A stretch of DNA of 64,000 nt from Microbaculum marinisediminis (GCF_025397915.1 NZ_JALIDZ010000014.1:1-64000); one strand, 5' to 3'; counted from the first letter of the stretch, positions 32,610 through 42,088 are shown. Numbers and translations are program-made. Notes: generated by a model from the sequence alone, not told the origin.

Positions 32610-34819
32610 TGCTGCCCCGTCGCGTTGCGTTGCATGTTCCACATCCGCGCCCTGAGTTCCTCGGCGACATGCTGGGCGTCCTGCCCCTGCCGGATCACGG
32701 TCGGCCGGATCAGCACGATCAGCTCATTGCGCCGTGCGGAATTGTCCGTCGTGCCGAAGAGGTCGCCGACGCCCTTCAGACGATGCAGAACCGGAATACC
32801 GGTCCGGTTGTTGTCCGATCCTTCGGCGATGAGCCCGCCGAGCATCACCGTCTGGCCGCTCGCAACCGAAACCGAGCTGGAAATGCGGCGTTTGGTGAAG
32901 GTCGGCGTCAGGGTCGAAGCGCCGGACGCGATATCGGAGATCTCCTGCTGGATCTGCATCGAAATGATGCCGTTCTCGGCGATCCGTGGCGTCACCTTGA
33001 GGATGATGCCGGTGTCGCGATACTCGATCTCGTTGACGGTCGGCGAATCCGGATTGATCACCGATTGCGCCTGGCGCGTGGAAACAGCCACTTCCTCGCC
33101 GACCTGCAACGCCGCGGTCTCGTTCTCCATGACCACCAGCGACGGCGACGACAGCACCGACACGTCGGTGATCTTGTCGAAGGCCGAGATGATGACGTCC
33201 GGGCTTTCCTCCGAGCCGATCACGAAGTTGAAGCCCGGCAGCTCGCGATTGATCGAATTGACGACGGTGTTGAACAGGCCGATGGACCCGACATCGTCCT
33301 TGAGCCCGACGTCGCCGCTCTTGATGAAATACTGTACGCCGAACTTCAGCTGATCGTTCAGCCGGATCTCGGCGATCACCACGTTGACGGCGACCTGCAG
33401 CGGCGGCACGTCGATCTGGCGCAGGGCTGCGAGGACCTTCAGATAGGTGTCGCCGTCGGCGTAGATGACGATCGAATTGTTGGCCGTGTCGGCACTGAAG
33501 CGCGGTCCCCCGCCGCCTGCGCCGGAGGTCTGGCCAGCGAACAGATCCGTTCCCCCGCCGCCCGACGCCGGAGACTGGGCGAAATCGAAGGTCGTCCCGC
33601 TCCCCGATGCCGCGTCTTCCGCATCCATCTCGCCGTCCCCGGCATCGATGCCCGGCTCGGCCCCGTCCGCACTCGACGCGAAGACGCCCGCCCCCGGCGT
33701 GATCTGATCCGCCGGAGACGGCTCTCCCGCCCCGCCGCCGACCGTCGAGCCGCCGAAGATGCCGCTGAGGATCTGCACCAGCAGCTTGGCGTCGCGATAT
33801 TTCACACGATAGACGTTGACCGCCGTCTCGGCCGCCGGGTTCGTCCGGTCCAACCGCGAGATCCAGTTTCCCGCCCGGCGTATCAGGTCGTCGCGCTTGG
33901 AGACAACCAGCACCGCCTTCATGCGGGCCATAGGCACGAACTGTATGAGATCGGCGCCGGCCCGGCCTTCCTGCGTTTCGAAAAGGCGTTCGAGTTCCGG
34001 GACCATCGTCTCAGGCCGCACGTCCCGGGTCGGGAAAATGCCGACCGACTGGTCCGCCATCCAGTCCGTATCGAAGGTCATCACGGTTTCGACCGCGGTC
34101 CGCCGTTCCGGCGACGACCCGGAAATCAGCAGGAGGTTGCGCGTGGCGTCGACCCGGATCGACTCGGGCTTGGTGGCGAAGCCGTCGATCAGCCCCATCA
34201 TCGTATTCGCCGACACGAATCTCAGCGGCAGCACGGTGAGCCCGTATCCGGCCGGCTGGCCAGCGCGGCTCATGCGGGCGCGGAGATTGCCGGTGTCGGT
34301 ATCGACGACGACCCGGTAGACGGCGCCGTCCGTGACCAGCGCGGCCTGGTTCATCCTCAGGATCGCCTCGAGCGTGGGAAGCAGTTCGTCGCGCGCCACC
34401 GGCCGCGCCGAAACGAGCGTGACGCGACCGTTCACATTCGGATCGATGACGTAGTTCAGGCCCAGCGAGTCGCCCAGGATTGCCCGCACGACATCGCCGA
34501 TCTGCGCGTTTTCGAAATTCAGTCTGTAGCTGCCACCGCCGTCACCGGCCGTGGCCGGCACGAACGGCCCGCCCGTCCCCCCGGAACCGTCCGCCGGGTA
34601 GATCATTGGTTCGGCGCCACCATCGACCCGGTGGATTCCCTGAGCGCCGGCCTCGCCGGGATCCGGCTGCCGCGCCGTCAGGTCGGCGTTGAGAACGGAA
34701 CCGAACAGGCGGTTGCCCGACCCGCGCACGGACAGGAGGTCTTCCGTTGTCTGGCAGGAGACGACAGACAATCCGACCAGAAACAGCAGTGTGAGACGAA
34801 ATACTAACCTCAGGTGCAT
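32606..34819 (-). CDS. gspD: type II secretion system secretin GspD
   Basis: A 737-residue outer-membrane secretin. It starts with a lipoprotein signal (LLFLVGLSVVSCQ, lipid-bearing Cys22), so it may not need a separate pilotin. N0/N1-type repeats follow (ISDIVRAILGD-like stretch RLNFENAQIGDVVRAILGD and VTLVSARPVARDELLPTLEA). A Gly/Ala-rich insert of about 90 residues (around 370-450) splits an N-domain. The secretin core at the C-terminus has VPPLQVAVNVVIAEIRLNDQ and VMLGGLIAEGSDNN. It forms the exit pore for folded exoproteins. It is divergent from gspE and coupled to the prepilin peptidase. Confidence 0.94.
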   Translation of the reverse strand: MHLRLVFRLTLLFLVGLSVVSCQTTEDLLSVRGSGNRLFGSVLNADLTARQPDPGEAGAQGIHRVDGGAEPMIYPADGSGGTGGPFVPATAGDGGGSYRLNFENAQIGDVVRAILGDSLGLNYVIDPNVNGRVTLVSARPVARDELLPTLEAILRMNQAALVTDGAVYRVVVDTDTGNLRARMSRAGQPAGYGLTVLPLRFVSANTMMGLIDGFATKPESIRVDATRNLLLISGSSPERRTAVETVMTFDTDWMADQSVGIFPTRDVRPETMVPELERLFETQEGRAGADLIQFVPMARMKAVLVVSKRDDLIRRAGNWISRLDRTNPAAETAVNVYRVKYRDAKLLVQILSGIFGGSTVGGGAGEPSPADQITPGAGVFASSADGAEPGIDAGDGEMDAEDAASGSGTTFDFAQSPASGGGGTDLFAGQTSGAGGGGPRFSADTANNSIVIYADGDTYLKVLAALRQIDVPPLQVAVNVVIAEIRLNDQLKFGVQYFIKSGDVGLKDDVGSIGLFNTVVNSINRELPGFNFVIGSEESPDVIISAFDKITDVSVLSSPSLVVMENETAALQVGEEVAVSTRQAQSVINPDSPTVNEIEYRDTGIILKVTPRIAENGIISMQIQQEISDIASGASTLTPTFTKRRISSSVSVASGQTVMLGGLIAEGSDNNRTGIPVLHRLKGVGDLFGTTDNSARRNELIVLIRPTVIRQGQDAQHVAEELRARMWNMQRNATGQQ

Positions 34820-35203
34820 AGACGCCTCGGTTACCTCCTCACCTGAGGACAGCTACCCGCCGGTCGGACCGGCTGTACGAACTAACGTGGCTGCCTCGAT
34901 CACGCGGCTCGATCATTCCGAACGAATCGCGACGCCGATACGCAGACAGATATACCCTCTAATGCGGAGGTCCTATTCGAAGAGACCCTTCCGCATCGCA
35001 GACAAGATACTAGCGAAAACCCCGTTGGATTCAGTCTACCCGCCTGCGGATCGCATGCCCGCCACGAGACATTGTTGGCCCCCGTCTTTTGACTGTTGAG
35101 TCCCTGCTTCTTATCGTCGTGGCTCGGTTGCAACAGTCCCCTACGCCATCTATTTGTAGGGCATAGCGGAAACGCCGCACCGACCGGTCCCTGTCCGAAT
35201 TCG
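34820..35203. other. 384-bp divergent spacer between gspD and gspE
   Basis: No gene is convincing here. It must hold promoters for gspD (left) and gspE (right). It is noticeably less GC-rich than its surroundings (for example the stretch around 34945-35000). A short dyad CCTC-ACCT-GAGG lies near 34838-34849 close to the gspD start. I see no clear known operator. Confidence 0.5.
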
Positions 35204-36916
35204 ATGATAGCGAACGAAGTTCTCGATGTCGACGGAACCTTCGCCGCGTTCCTGAAGAACGCGCAGGAGTTTTCCGAGCGTGTCGATTGGGCCGCACTTT
35301 CCAAGCTGGAAGCGCCGGAACGCGGCAGTTATGCACAGCTTTGGGAAGCCGGAATCCTGACCGGAACCGATCTGGCGGACGCGATAGCCGCGTTCCACGG
35401 CCTGCCGCGCGGGCGTACCGAATCGGTCACCGGCCGGCCGCACGGTATGAAGGGGCTTTCGCGCCGTTTCCTGCGCGACGCTTGGGTCTATCCCTTCGAG
35501 ACAGACGGCCGTACCTCCCTCGCCGTCGCCGACCCCACCAACGAGGACGCGATTCGCGCGGTGAGCCTCGCGCTCGGCACGACGCCGGCGGTCTATATCG
35601 TCGCCTTCGAAGATATCGCCATGCTGTTCGAGCGCGACGTCGAGCCGGCAAGCGAAGCTGGTCAGGCGACCGACGCCGCGGCGCAGGCAGGCGAGATCGA
35701 CGGCGAATCCGCCAGCGACGAGAATCTCGAGCGCCTGCGCGACCTTGCCCGCGGCGCCCCGGTGGTCCAGGCCGTCGATGCGATGCTGGAAGCGGCGATC
35801 GACCTGAACGCCACCGACATCCACATCGAGCCCTCGCGCGACGCCGTCCGGGTGCGCCTGCGCGTCGACGGATTCCTGCGCCCCTACCAGAACCTGCCGA
35901 GCCGCATGGCCCGGGCCATCGTTTCGCGCATCAAGATCCTCGCCGGCCTCAACATCGCCGAGCGGCGCCTGCCGCAGGATGGCCGCGCCCGTGTGAAAAT
36001 CGTCAACACCGAGGCGGACCTGCGTATCGCCACGATGCCGACCCTGCACGGCGAAGCCGCCGTCATCCGCATTCTGGTGAAGGAATCGCGGGCGCTCGAT
36101 CTGGCCCGGCTCGGCATGTCCCAGCACGACCTGATGGCGCTTCGCACCCAGCTCGCCGAACCCTACGGCATGATCGTCGTGACCGGCCCGACGGGCAGCG
36201 GCAAGACCACCACGCTGGCGGCCGCGCTGACCTACCTGAACGATCCGCAGCGCAAGATCATGACGGTCGAGGACCCGATCGAGTATCAGGTTCCCGGCAT
36301 CCACCAGACCCAGATCAAGCCGTCGATCGACCTCACCTTCGCCACCGCGCTGCGGTCCTTCCTGCGCCACGACCCCGACATCATCATGGTCGGCGAGATG
36401 CGCGACTCCGAGACCGCCTCGATCGGCATTCAGGCCGCCCTCACCGGCCATCTGGTGCTGACGACGCTGCATACGAACAACGCCGCCGACGCGGTCGCCC
36501 GCCTGCTGGACCTGAAGGTGGAAAGCTTCCTGCTCGCCTCGGCACTGCGCTGTGTCGTCGGCCAGCGCCTCGTCCGCCGTCTGTGCGAGCGCTGCCGCGA
36601 GCCGGCCCCGCCCGGGGATGCGACGACGGAATCCCTTATCGAGCGCGGCGTGCTGACGCTGGCGCCCGGCGAGACCCTCTACGTCGGCGGCGGCTGCGAC
36701 TGGTGCGGGGGCACCGGGTATCGTGGCCGGATAGCCATCTTCGAGGTGATGAAGTTCGACGCCCAGCTGCGCAAGCACATCCACGACGACGTCGATACCG
36801 CGGAATTGCAGCGGCTTGCCCATGAAGCAGGCATGACCTCGATGCTGGAGGACGGCCTCGCCAAATGCCGCGCGGGACTGACCTCGGTCGCGGAGGTTGT
36901 CCGCGTCACCACGTGA
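35204..36916 (+). CDS. gspE: type II secretion ATPase GspE
   Basis: A 570-residue secretion ATPase. The N1E/N2E region (about 1-150) is followed by the RecA-like core, with Walker A GPTGSGKTTT, Asp box TVEDPIEYQVPG, Walker B DPDIIMVGEMRD and the His box TGHLVLTTLHTNNA. The zinc-binding CxxC pairs CERC and CDWC are present in the C-terminal part. It powers pseudopilus assembly from the cytoplasm. It is the only T2SS gene on the plus strand here, divergent from gspD and convergent with the GspC/N-like gene (16 bp apart). The ATG at 35204 was chosen because upstream codons are not T2SS-like. Confidence 0.94.
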   Translation: MIANEVLDVDGTFAAFLKNAQEFSERVDWAALSKLEAPERGSYAQLWEAGILTGTDLADAIAAFHGLPRGRTESVTGRPHGMKGLSRRFLRDAWVYPFETDGRTSLAVADPTNEDAIRAVSLALGTTPAVYIVAFEDIAMLFERDVEPASEAGQATDAAAQAGEIDGESASDENLERLRDLARGAPVVQAVDAMLEAAIDLNATDIHIEPSRDAVRVRLRVDGFLRPYQNLPSRMARAIVSRIKILAGLNIAERRLPQDGRARVKIVNTEADLRIATMPTLHGEAAVIRILVKESRALDLARLGMSQHDLMALRTQLAEPYGMIVVTGPTGSGKTTTLAAALTYLNDPQRKIMTVEDPIEYQVPGIHQTQIKPSIDLTFATALRSFLRHDPDIIMVGEMRDSETASIGIQAALTGHLVLTTLHTNNAADAVARLLDLKVESFLLASALRCVVGQRLVRRLCERCREPAPPGDATTESLIERGVLTLAPGETLYVGGGCDWCGGTGYRGRIAIFEVMKFDAQLRKHIHDDVDTAELQRLAHEAGMTSMLEDGLAKCRAGLTSVAEVVRVTT

Positions 36917-36931
36917 CCGCACGCGGCGCGG

Positions 36932-37846
36932 CTAGTTTTTTCGTTTCTTCTTTCGCGCGTTCCGGCCGCGGCCGTCCTCGTTCGGGGAGTCCGCGCCCGC
37001 CGCTTGCGGCTTGAACATCCGGTAGACGCTGCGCTGCCCCTTGAGCTTGAGCTCGACCGTTTCCGGATCGAGCTTCACCACCGCCCAGCCGTCGATCTCG
37101 TCGCCGAGCGCGAGCCGCTTGACCGATCTGTCCTGCGCCATCATCAGCGCGATCTTCGCCTCCTCGGTCAGCACCACGCCGACGAGACGCAGCGACGGCG
37201 GTTTGGGCGGCTCAGGCGGCGCCGGCGGCTTGGCCGGCTTCTCCACCTTCTTCGGCGGAGGTGGCGGCTTCGGCTTCTGGCGCGACGGCGTGAACAACGG
37301 CGCCTGACGGGTCTGCTGAAGATCCTTGAGGCCGATTCCGCCGATCAGCTCGGCCCGGCTGTCTAGAGAGTCGATATCGTCCTTGACGGCCCCGGACCCG
37401 GCACCGGAGACAGACACGTCCTGCACTTTTCCAGGCGCCGCGTTCTTCTGGACCTTCTGGGCGACGTTCTTCTGGGCGACCTTCTTCTGGGCCTCCTTTT
37501 TCTGGGCTGTCTGGTTCCGCGCTGTCTGGTTTTGGGGCTTTTTTCCCTGGTCCTTTCTCGCAGGCGCTTTCGCCTTCGCGCGGGGCTCCGCCGCGGCGTC
37601 TTGCGACTGGAGCGGCTTTTGCGGGGTGTCCGCCGCCGCATCCTTGGGCGCCGCATCCCTGGGCCCCGCTTTAGGCTCGCCGAGAACCGGCCGCGTTGCG
37701 GCGACGCCCGTCCGCGCCGCCTCGTCCCGCGCCCGCGTTGCCGCGGCGTCCTGCGCCGCAGCCGGCATGACGAACAGCGCCCCGGCGATCGCCGCCAGCA
37801 TGAGGCGCCCGCTCCAGTCCGGCCGATGACGGTGCACGAGCGTCAT
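36932..37846 (-). CDS. GspC/GspN-like inner-membrane component of the T2SS
   Basis: A 304-residue protein with one N-terminal membrane segment (about 15-32, LMLAAIAGALFVMPAAA). A long low-complexity linker follows, rich in Ala, Lys, Gln and Pro (pentapeptide units such as KKVAQ, then KPKPPPPPKKVEKPAKPP). A C-terminal beta domain (about 220-285: LRLVGVVLTEEAKIALMMAQ ... IDGWAVVKLDPETVELKLKG) resembles the HR domain of GspC or PilP. This domain usually contacts the N0 domain of the secretin. It overlaps gspM by 4 bases and ends the gspF-to-M operon. No other GspC candidate is in the window, so it is the likely GspC equivalent. The letter is not certain. Confidence 0.75.
   Translation of the reverse strand: MTLVHRHRPDWSGRLMLAAIAGALFVMPAAAQDAAATRARDEAARTGVAATRPVLGEPKAGPRDAAPKDAAADTPQKPLQSQDAAAEPRAKAKAPARKDQGKKPQNQTARNQTAQKKEAQKKVAQKNVAQKVQKNAAPGKVQDVSVSGAGSGAVKDDIDSLDSRAELIGGIGLKDLQQTRQAPLFTPSRQKPKPPPPPKKVEKPAKPPAPPEPPKPPSLRLVGVVLTEEAKIALMMAQDRSVKRLALGDEIDGWAVVKLDPETVELKLKGQRSVYRMFKPQAAGADSPNEDGRGRNARKKKRKN
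37455..37529. repeat. 15-bp imperfect tandem repeats (five units) in the GspC/N-like gene
   Basis: Units begin at 37455, 37470, 37485, 37500 and 37515, each close to TTCTGGGCGACCTTC on the plus strand. Together they encode the Lys/Gln/Ala pentapeptide run of the linker. The first two copies differ by a single base, so unit number may vary between strains. Confidence 0.8.
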
Positions 37847-38409
37847 GGCTCCTCCGGCGTCCAGAAGCCGGAAACCACCAGGGCCACCTGGAGGATCGGG
37901 TTCTTCTCGTCGGCGTCCCGGCGCCCGGCCTGAACGAAGGACCGCACCGACATCGATTTCACCATCATCATCGGCAGATGGGTCTCGATGTCGTAAAGCG
38001 CCTTCTGCAAGGCGTCGATGTCGGCCTCGAACGACGCCCGGAGATCGATCCGATTGGCCGTTTCCTCGTCCGGCTGCACCGGCAGGATCTGGCTTTCGAC
38101 CACGCGCCCGCCCGCTTTCTCGACGATCTCGTCGACGGTCCTCTGGACGGCGGCCGCTGCGATCGCCTGCGTGTCGCCCGGGAAATACACCGCGATCTGC
38201 GCGGTGCCGTCGCCACCCGCGCCCGCGGTCAGGCTGCGCGTGCGCATCGCCAGCGCGTCGAGCTGCGCTTCCTGCTGGGTGAGCTGCTCGCCGATCGTCG
38301 ACACCGCCAGCGACGCCCAGCCGATCCAGATCAGCCCCGCCAGAAGCAGGACCGCGAACAGCGCGACCGCACCGAACCGCTTCCTGTCGAATGTCGCAGC
38401 CGCGCTCAT
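37843..38409 (-). CDS. gspM: type II secretion protein GspM
   Basis: A 188-residue protein with one N-terminal membrane span (about 12-33, FGAVALFAVLLLAGLIWIGW) and a short coiled coil (STIGEQLTQQEAQLDALAMR). A periplasmic ferredoxin-like domain follows (EIVEKAGGRVVESQILPVQP). The layout is that of the T2SS M_b family. It forms the inner-membrane platform with GspL. It is coupled by 4-base overlaps to gspL on one side and to the GspC/N-like gene on the other. Confidence 0.88.
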   Translation of the reverse strand: MSAAATFDRKRFGAVALFAVLLLAGLIWIGWASLAVSTIGEQLTQQEAQLDALAMRTRSLTAGAGGDGTAQIAVYFPGDTQAIAAAAVQRTVDEIVEKAGGRVVESQILPVQPDEETANRIDLRASFEADIDALQKALYDIETHLPMMMVKSMSVRSFVQAGRRDADEKNPILQVALVVSGFWTPEEP

Positions 38410-39521
38410 TCGCCATCCGCCCCCGGCGATGCACCCTGCCCAGCGGGGGGCTGCCCATCGGGGGCCTGTCCATCCGGAGCCTGCCCCGTGGGCGGCTCAT
38501 CGATCTTCGCCACGATCTGGAAACTGTCGCCATTGCCCCTTTCGTTGCGGGTTGTCGGCGCGCCGAATTGGGCATCGGCGAGGATATCGGCGTTCTCGAG
38601 GAGCTGGATCAGCGCCGGTGCCTCCGACGACGTCCCGTTGATGCGCAACGTGCTGCCTTCGACATCGAGTTCCGTCAGGAAGGTGTCCCTCGGGAGCGTC
38701 TTCGACAGCTCCTCGAGCAACACGACCATCGGCAGCGCGGCAGCTTTCCGGGCGGCAAGCGCACGATATTCGTCGGACGACGTGGTGCGGGCGACCGCCT
38801 CCGCGATCACCGCGCGCCGCGCTTCGACTGCGGTCTCGACCTCTTCGCTCTCGGCCGACAGCCGGTAGACCTCCCAGGTCTGGAAGCCGCCGAGGATGAG
38901 AATGACCGCGGCCGTCGCCGCCAGACCGACGGCGACCGAACGGCGCAGAGACGACTGGCGCCCGGTCTTGGTCTCGTCCTGCAGGTCGACCGGGCTCACG
39001 TGGTCCGGCGCATCGGTCGCGGTGCCCACCGCGCGCGGCTTGATTCCGGCCTCGGCGAGGGTCTTGAGCGCACGCGTCACCGTCTCCCGCGCGGTCGCGA
39101 CGAGACGGATCGAGACCTGCCCCTCGGCCACCGGCTCCGAAGTGCCGACGACGTAGTCGAAGGCCACATGATCCGCGGCCCAGGGTGTCAGCCGCTCGAT
39201 CTGGTGGCGCAGGATCGCGTCGAGATACTGCTGTCCGGCCGCCGGAAGGGCGAGCGTCTTGTCGAGAACCACGTTCGGATCGAGCCGCACCTCGACGTTC
39301 TGGACTTTCAGCTTCTTCCGGATATCGCTATCGAGCGTTCCCCCGCCACCGAGCACGCCGACATCGGTCATGCCCTTGCGGCCGCCCCGCATGCAGACGA
39401 ACCGGTCCCCCTGCTGCACGAGGACGAAATCCGCAGGCGCGCTGGCGCGGCCGACGAACGGCTCGAGAATGCGCGCCAGTTCGTCGATCCACCACCCGAA
39501 GAATTTCACAACGGCGTCCAT
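38406..39521 (-). CDS. gspL: type II secretion protein GspL
   Basis: About 371 residues. The N-terminal 190 residues are a degenerate actin-like/PilM-like domain (FVLVQQGDRFVCMRGG ... AADHVAFDYVVGTSEPVAEG). A single membrane span follows (about 190-210, VAVGLAATAAVILILGGFQ), then a PilN/GspL-type periplasmic coiled coil and ferredoxin-like domain (VVLLEELSKTLPRDTFLTEL). The tail is a Pro/Gly/Gln-rich repeat (GQAPDGQAPDGQPPAGQG). It links GspE to the platform. The ATG at 39521 is preferred over a GTG directly before it. Confidence 0.88.
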   Translation of the reverse strand: MDAVVKFFGWWIDELARILEPFVGRASAPADFVLVQQGDRFVCMRGGRKGMTDVGVLGGGGTLDSDIRKKLKVQNVEVRLDPNVVLDKTLALPAAGQQYLDAILRHQIERLTPWAADHVAFDYVVGTSEPVAEGQVSIRLVATARETVTRALKTLAEAGIKPRAVGTATDAPDHVSPVDLQDETKTGRQSSLRRSVAVGLAATAAVILILGGFQTWEVYRLSAESEEVETAVEARRAVIAEAVARTTSSDEYRALAARKAAALPMVVLLEELSKTLPRDTFLTELDVEGSTLRINGTSSEAPALIQLLENADILADAQFGAPTTRNERGNGDSFQIVAKIDEPPTGQAPDGQAPDGQPPAGQGASPGADGE

Positions 39522-39595
39522 CACGGATCAGCTTGATACCAGTCGATTACGTAAACACCAACAAATCGCCCGCCGGATCGTTCGCGGTCCCGCAT

Positions 39596-40507
39596 TCACG
39601 ACGGAACCTCCGGCGGATCGAGCACCCGCCAGTACAGAACATGGTAGGGAATACGCCGAAACCCCGGCATCAATACAGCTTCCACCGATTTGGTGTAACC
39701 GTTGTTGAGCCGGGCCTCGACCAGCACCCTGAAAACATCGCTACCATCGGCGGTCAGATAGCGCTGATATGGCCGGATCAACTGATTGCGTTCCCGCTGC
39801 GTCGAATCCGGACTGTTGAAGGCGGATCTGATGCCCAATGCCTCGGATTCCGACATGTTCGGAACCGACAGCAGGACCGGCATCTCGGCACTGCCCGGAT
39901 CGATATCGCCGAGCGGATTGAAGACGGTCAGATACGGCAACAGCCTCTGGTAATCCTCCTGCGTCATTCCCGGCAGCAGCAGCAGTTCCTCCAGAGACAG
40001 GAACGGCCCGTCGCGCGGCCGGTGGTCGAGACCGAGCGCGGCATACTCCTCTCGCTCGGCGCCGCCCGGACGCACCCGGCTGTTTCTGTCCCGCCAGTCG
40101 AGAACCAGCGCGGCGAACTCGCTTGGTTTCAACGCACCGGTGCCCGCCGCCGCATAGATGCCAGACAGCATTTCCGGCCTGGCGGCGTTGATGTCGATCC
40201 GGCCGGCCTCGGCCTTGATGGTCAGGCGGATGGCGCCCGTTTCCAGCGGCACGGCGAATCCATCGATCGACTGCACCGGCCGGTTGGCGCTGTAGAGCGC
40301 CAGGCCGGCGGTCGAGATACCCGCCTCGAGCAGGCCATCGGCCTGCATGTCGTCGATATTGACGAGCGCCTGCCCGACGCTCGGACGCGCCACGTTCAGC
40401 GTCGCCGCGACCAGCGCCGCCATCAGGCCCGCGAAGGTCAGCACCACCACCGTGACATAGCCGCCATCGCGGCGGCGCGGCCGGGAGAGGCGACGGAACC
40501 GGATCAT
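39596..40507 (-). CDS. gspK: minor pseudopilin GspK
   Basis: A 303-residue minor pseudopilin. The basic leader ends in DGG, followed by YVTVVVLTFAGLMAALVAAT. The usual Glu at +5 is absent, as is normal for GspK at the pilus tip. The large helical domain contains the calcium-site-like region and NAARPEMLSGIYAAAGTG. The FLSLEELLLLPGMTQEDYQR stretch is a GspK hallmark. It overlaps gspJ by 4 bases (40504-40507). A 74-bp gap separates it from gspL. Confidence 0.9.
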   Translation of the reverse strand: MIRFRRLSRPRRRDGGYVTVVVLTFAGLMAALVAATLNVARPSVGQALVNIDDMQADGLLEAGISTAGLALYSANRPVQSIDGFAVPLETGAIRLTIKAEAGRIDINAARPEMLSGIYAAAGTGALKPSEFAALVLDWRDRNSRVRPGGAEREEYAALGLDHRPRDGPFLSLEELLLLPGMTQEDYQRLLPYLTVFNPLGDIDPGSAEMPVLLSVPNMSESEALGIRSAFNSPDSTQRERNQLIRPYQRYLTADGSDVFRVLVEARLNNGYTKSVEAVLMPGFRRIPYHVLYWRVLDPPEVPS

Positions 40508-41169
40508 ATCCCGCACACCCCGCCGCGCTCGTCGACACAGCCCGGCTCGGCATCGACACGGATCGGGATCACCAGCGGCGGGATCACTCGCTGCTCGCTC
40601 GTGTAGTCGACCACGTCGAGCCGGATGGCGACGGGCAGGTCCTGTTCATCCAGCCATTCGTCGAGCCATTCGAGGCCGTCGCGCCGCCGTGCCGCGTACT
40701 GGAAGCGGTACTTCCACGGTCCGCTGAGCAGCACCACCGGGTCATCCAGGCGCAGGCGATTGAAATTCCGCATGTCCGGCCGGAACGGCGCCATGCCGCG
40801 CACCAGCGCGTTGCCATTCGCCTCCGGCCGCACCTTGATGACCACGACGAACTCGCCCGGCTCCGATCCGTCGGAGGCATCCGGCAAAACGAAGCCGATG
40901 GTGTCCGACGTTGCCAGGAAGGCATACGGCCCTGCCGCGTCGCGATCGGCGAAGCGCTCGCGGCGCATCATCGAAAGTTCGCGGCGCACCACGGACAGTC
41001 CGCTCGCCAGCCGGTCGAGGGTATCGGAGCCGGATGTCGCCTTCTCCCAGTTCCGGAACAGGATCCCCGAGGCCAGCGGAACCGCGGCGAGCACCAGCCC
41101 CGAGATCGCCAGCGCCGCCAGCGCCTCGATCATCACGTAGCCGGCCCGGCCGCCAAGGCGCCGTCTCAT
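40504..41169 (-). CDS. gspJ: minor pseudopilin GspJ
   Basis: A 221-residue minor pseudopilin. The prepilin segment is GYVMIEALAALAISGLVLAA with Glu at +5 after the cleavable Gly. The globular domain is rich in Arg/Asp and carries VVRRELSMMRRERFADRD. It overlaps gspI (41166) and gspK (40507) by 4 bases each, so translation is coupled. Confidence 0.88.
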   Translation of the reverse strand: MRRRLGGRAGYVMIEALAALAISGLVLAAVPLASGILFRNWEKATSGSDTLDRLASGLSVVRRELSMMRRERFADRDAAGPYAFLATSDTIGFVLPDASDGSEPGEFVVVIKVRPEANGNALVRGMAPFRPDMRNFNRLRLDDPVVLLSGPWKYRFQYAARRRDGLEWLDEWLDEQDLPVAIRLDVVDYTSEQRVIPPLVIPIRVDAEPGCVDERGGVCGI

Positions 41170-41603
41170 CGCTCGCGCCCCAGCCGGATGGTTTCCAGCG
41201 TCACCTTCGGCCCGTTCGGAACCAGCACCTGCACGATGACGTCGAACGGCTGCCATTGCCGCGACGGGAAAGCCTCGCGCAGGGCTTCGTTCGGGCGCAC
41301 CACCGTCGCCCACTCGTAGCCGTCGAGCGTGCCGCCGTTGGTTCCAACCGTCAGATCGGTACCGGAGAACTCGTTGGTCAGCACCGCTTCTGCGACGAGC
41401 CGCGCACCGACCACGTTCGCAGACGTCTGCACGCTCTTGCGGGCGATGATCACGCCCGATGGCAGCACCGACAGGATGAAGGCCATGATGCCGACCGCCA
41501 CCAGCGCCTCGAGCAGCAGGAAGCCGCCGGTGGACCGCACCCTGCGGCGGCGCGCGAACCGGCGAGCCAGATCGGTCCCGGCGCTGATGGCCCGGGCGAT
41601 CAT
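41166..41603 (-). CDS. gspI: minor pseudopilin GspI
   Basis: A 145-residue minor pseudopilin with a long basic leader (RRFARRRRVRSTGG) and the prepilin helix FLLLEALVAVGIMAFILSVL (cleavage after Gly27, Glu at +5). The short globular domain ends ...VTLETIRLGRER. It overlaps gspH by 4 bases. It forms the pilus-tip trimer with J and K. Confidence 0.88.
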   Translation of the reverse strand: MIARAISAGTDLARRFARRRRVRSTGGFLLLEALVAVGIMAFILSVLPSGVIIARKSVQTSANVVGARLVAEAVLTNEFSGTDLTVGTNGGTLDGYEWATVVRPNEALREAFPSRQWQPFDVIVQVLVPNGPKVTLETIRLGRER

Positions 41604-42088
41604 CGCCGGGCCACCGCGGTCACGGGCTCGACGTCGACATGCGCTGTCAGCCAGTTGACGCTGACCCGGTAGCCGTACCGGCCCCGATGCAGCGTCACCA
41701 CGCCGCCCGAGGCGCGCCCGTCGGGATAGAACCGGATGCCGCCGCCGCCGGGAAATGCCTCGGTCTGCGCCTGCACCAGCTCGATGCCGACGCTGTCGGG
41801 CACCTTGACCGCGCGGTCGCGCGATCCCGACGACGCCACCTTGTTGGTCATGTCGATGCGGGAAACGACCTCGCGCCGGCCGAGCATCGCCGCGTTGCGG
41901 TCGTCGCGGAAGATCGACGCGATCTCGTAGGCCTTGGCCTCGAGCGCCCCTGGGCCCGGCTCGCGAGCGACACGCGGCAGCACGAGCGCGACCACGAGCG
42001 CGACCACAGCCAGCGCCACCACCATTTCGATCAGCGCGAAGCCACCGGCCGCGCGCGGGGGGTTATTTGCTCTTGATGTCCTGATCAT
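41600..42088 (-). CDS. gspH: minor pseudopilin GspH
   Basis: A 162-residue minor pseudopilin. The leader ends AAGG and the helix reads FALIEMVVALAVVALVVALV with Glu at +5. The globular part includes GGGGIRFYPDGRASGGVVTL, a typical GspH beta-prism motif. The ATG at 42088 overlaps the end of gspG by 26 bp, and a CCGGGG-type site precedes it. Longer in-frame starts would embed the leader inside gspG and are less likely. Confidence 0.88.
   Translation of the reverse strand: MIRTSRANNPPRAAGGFALIEMVVALAVVALVVALVLPRVAREPGPGALEAKAYEIASIFRDDRNAAMLGRREVVSRIDMTNKVASSGSRDRAVKVPDSVGIELVQAQTEAFPGGGGIRFYPDGRASGGVVTLHRGRYGYRVSVNWLTAHVDVEPVTAVARR

Noticed and set aside
32528-34807. A 759-codon plus-strand frame
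   Set aside because: It mirrors gspD. The secretin motifs and lipobox are on the minus strand.
36937-36956. A T-rich run after gspE read as a rho-independent terminator
   Set aside because: The run comes from Lys/Arg codons at the end of the convergent GspC/N-like gene and has no stem before it.
37455-37529. A possible non-coding repeat or CRISPR
   Set aside because: The 15-bp units are in frame within a clear T2SS gene and encode a low-complexity linker.
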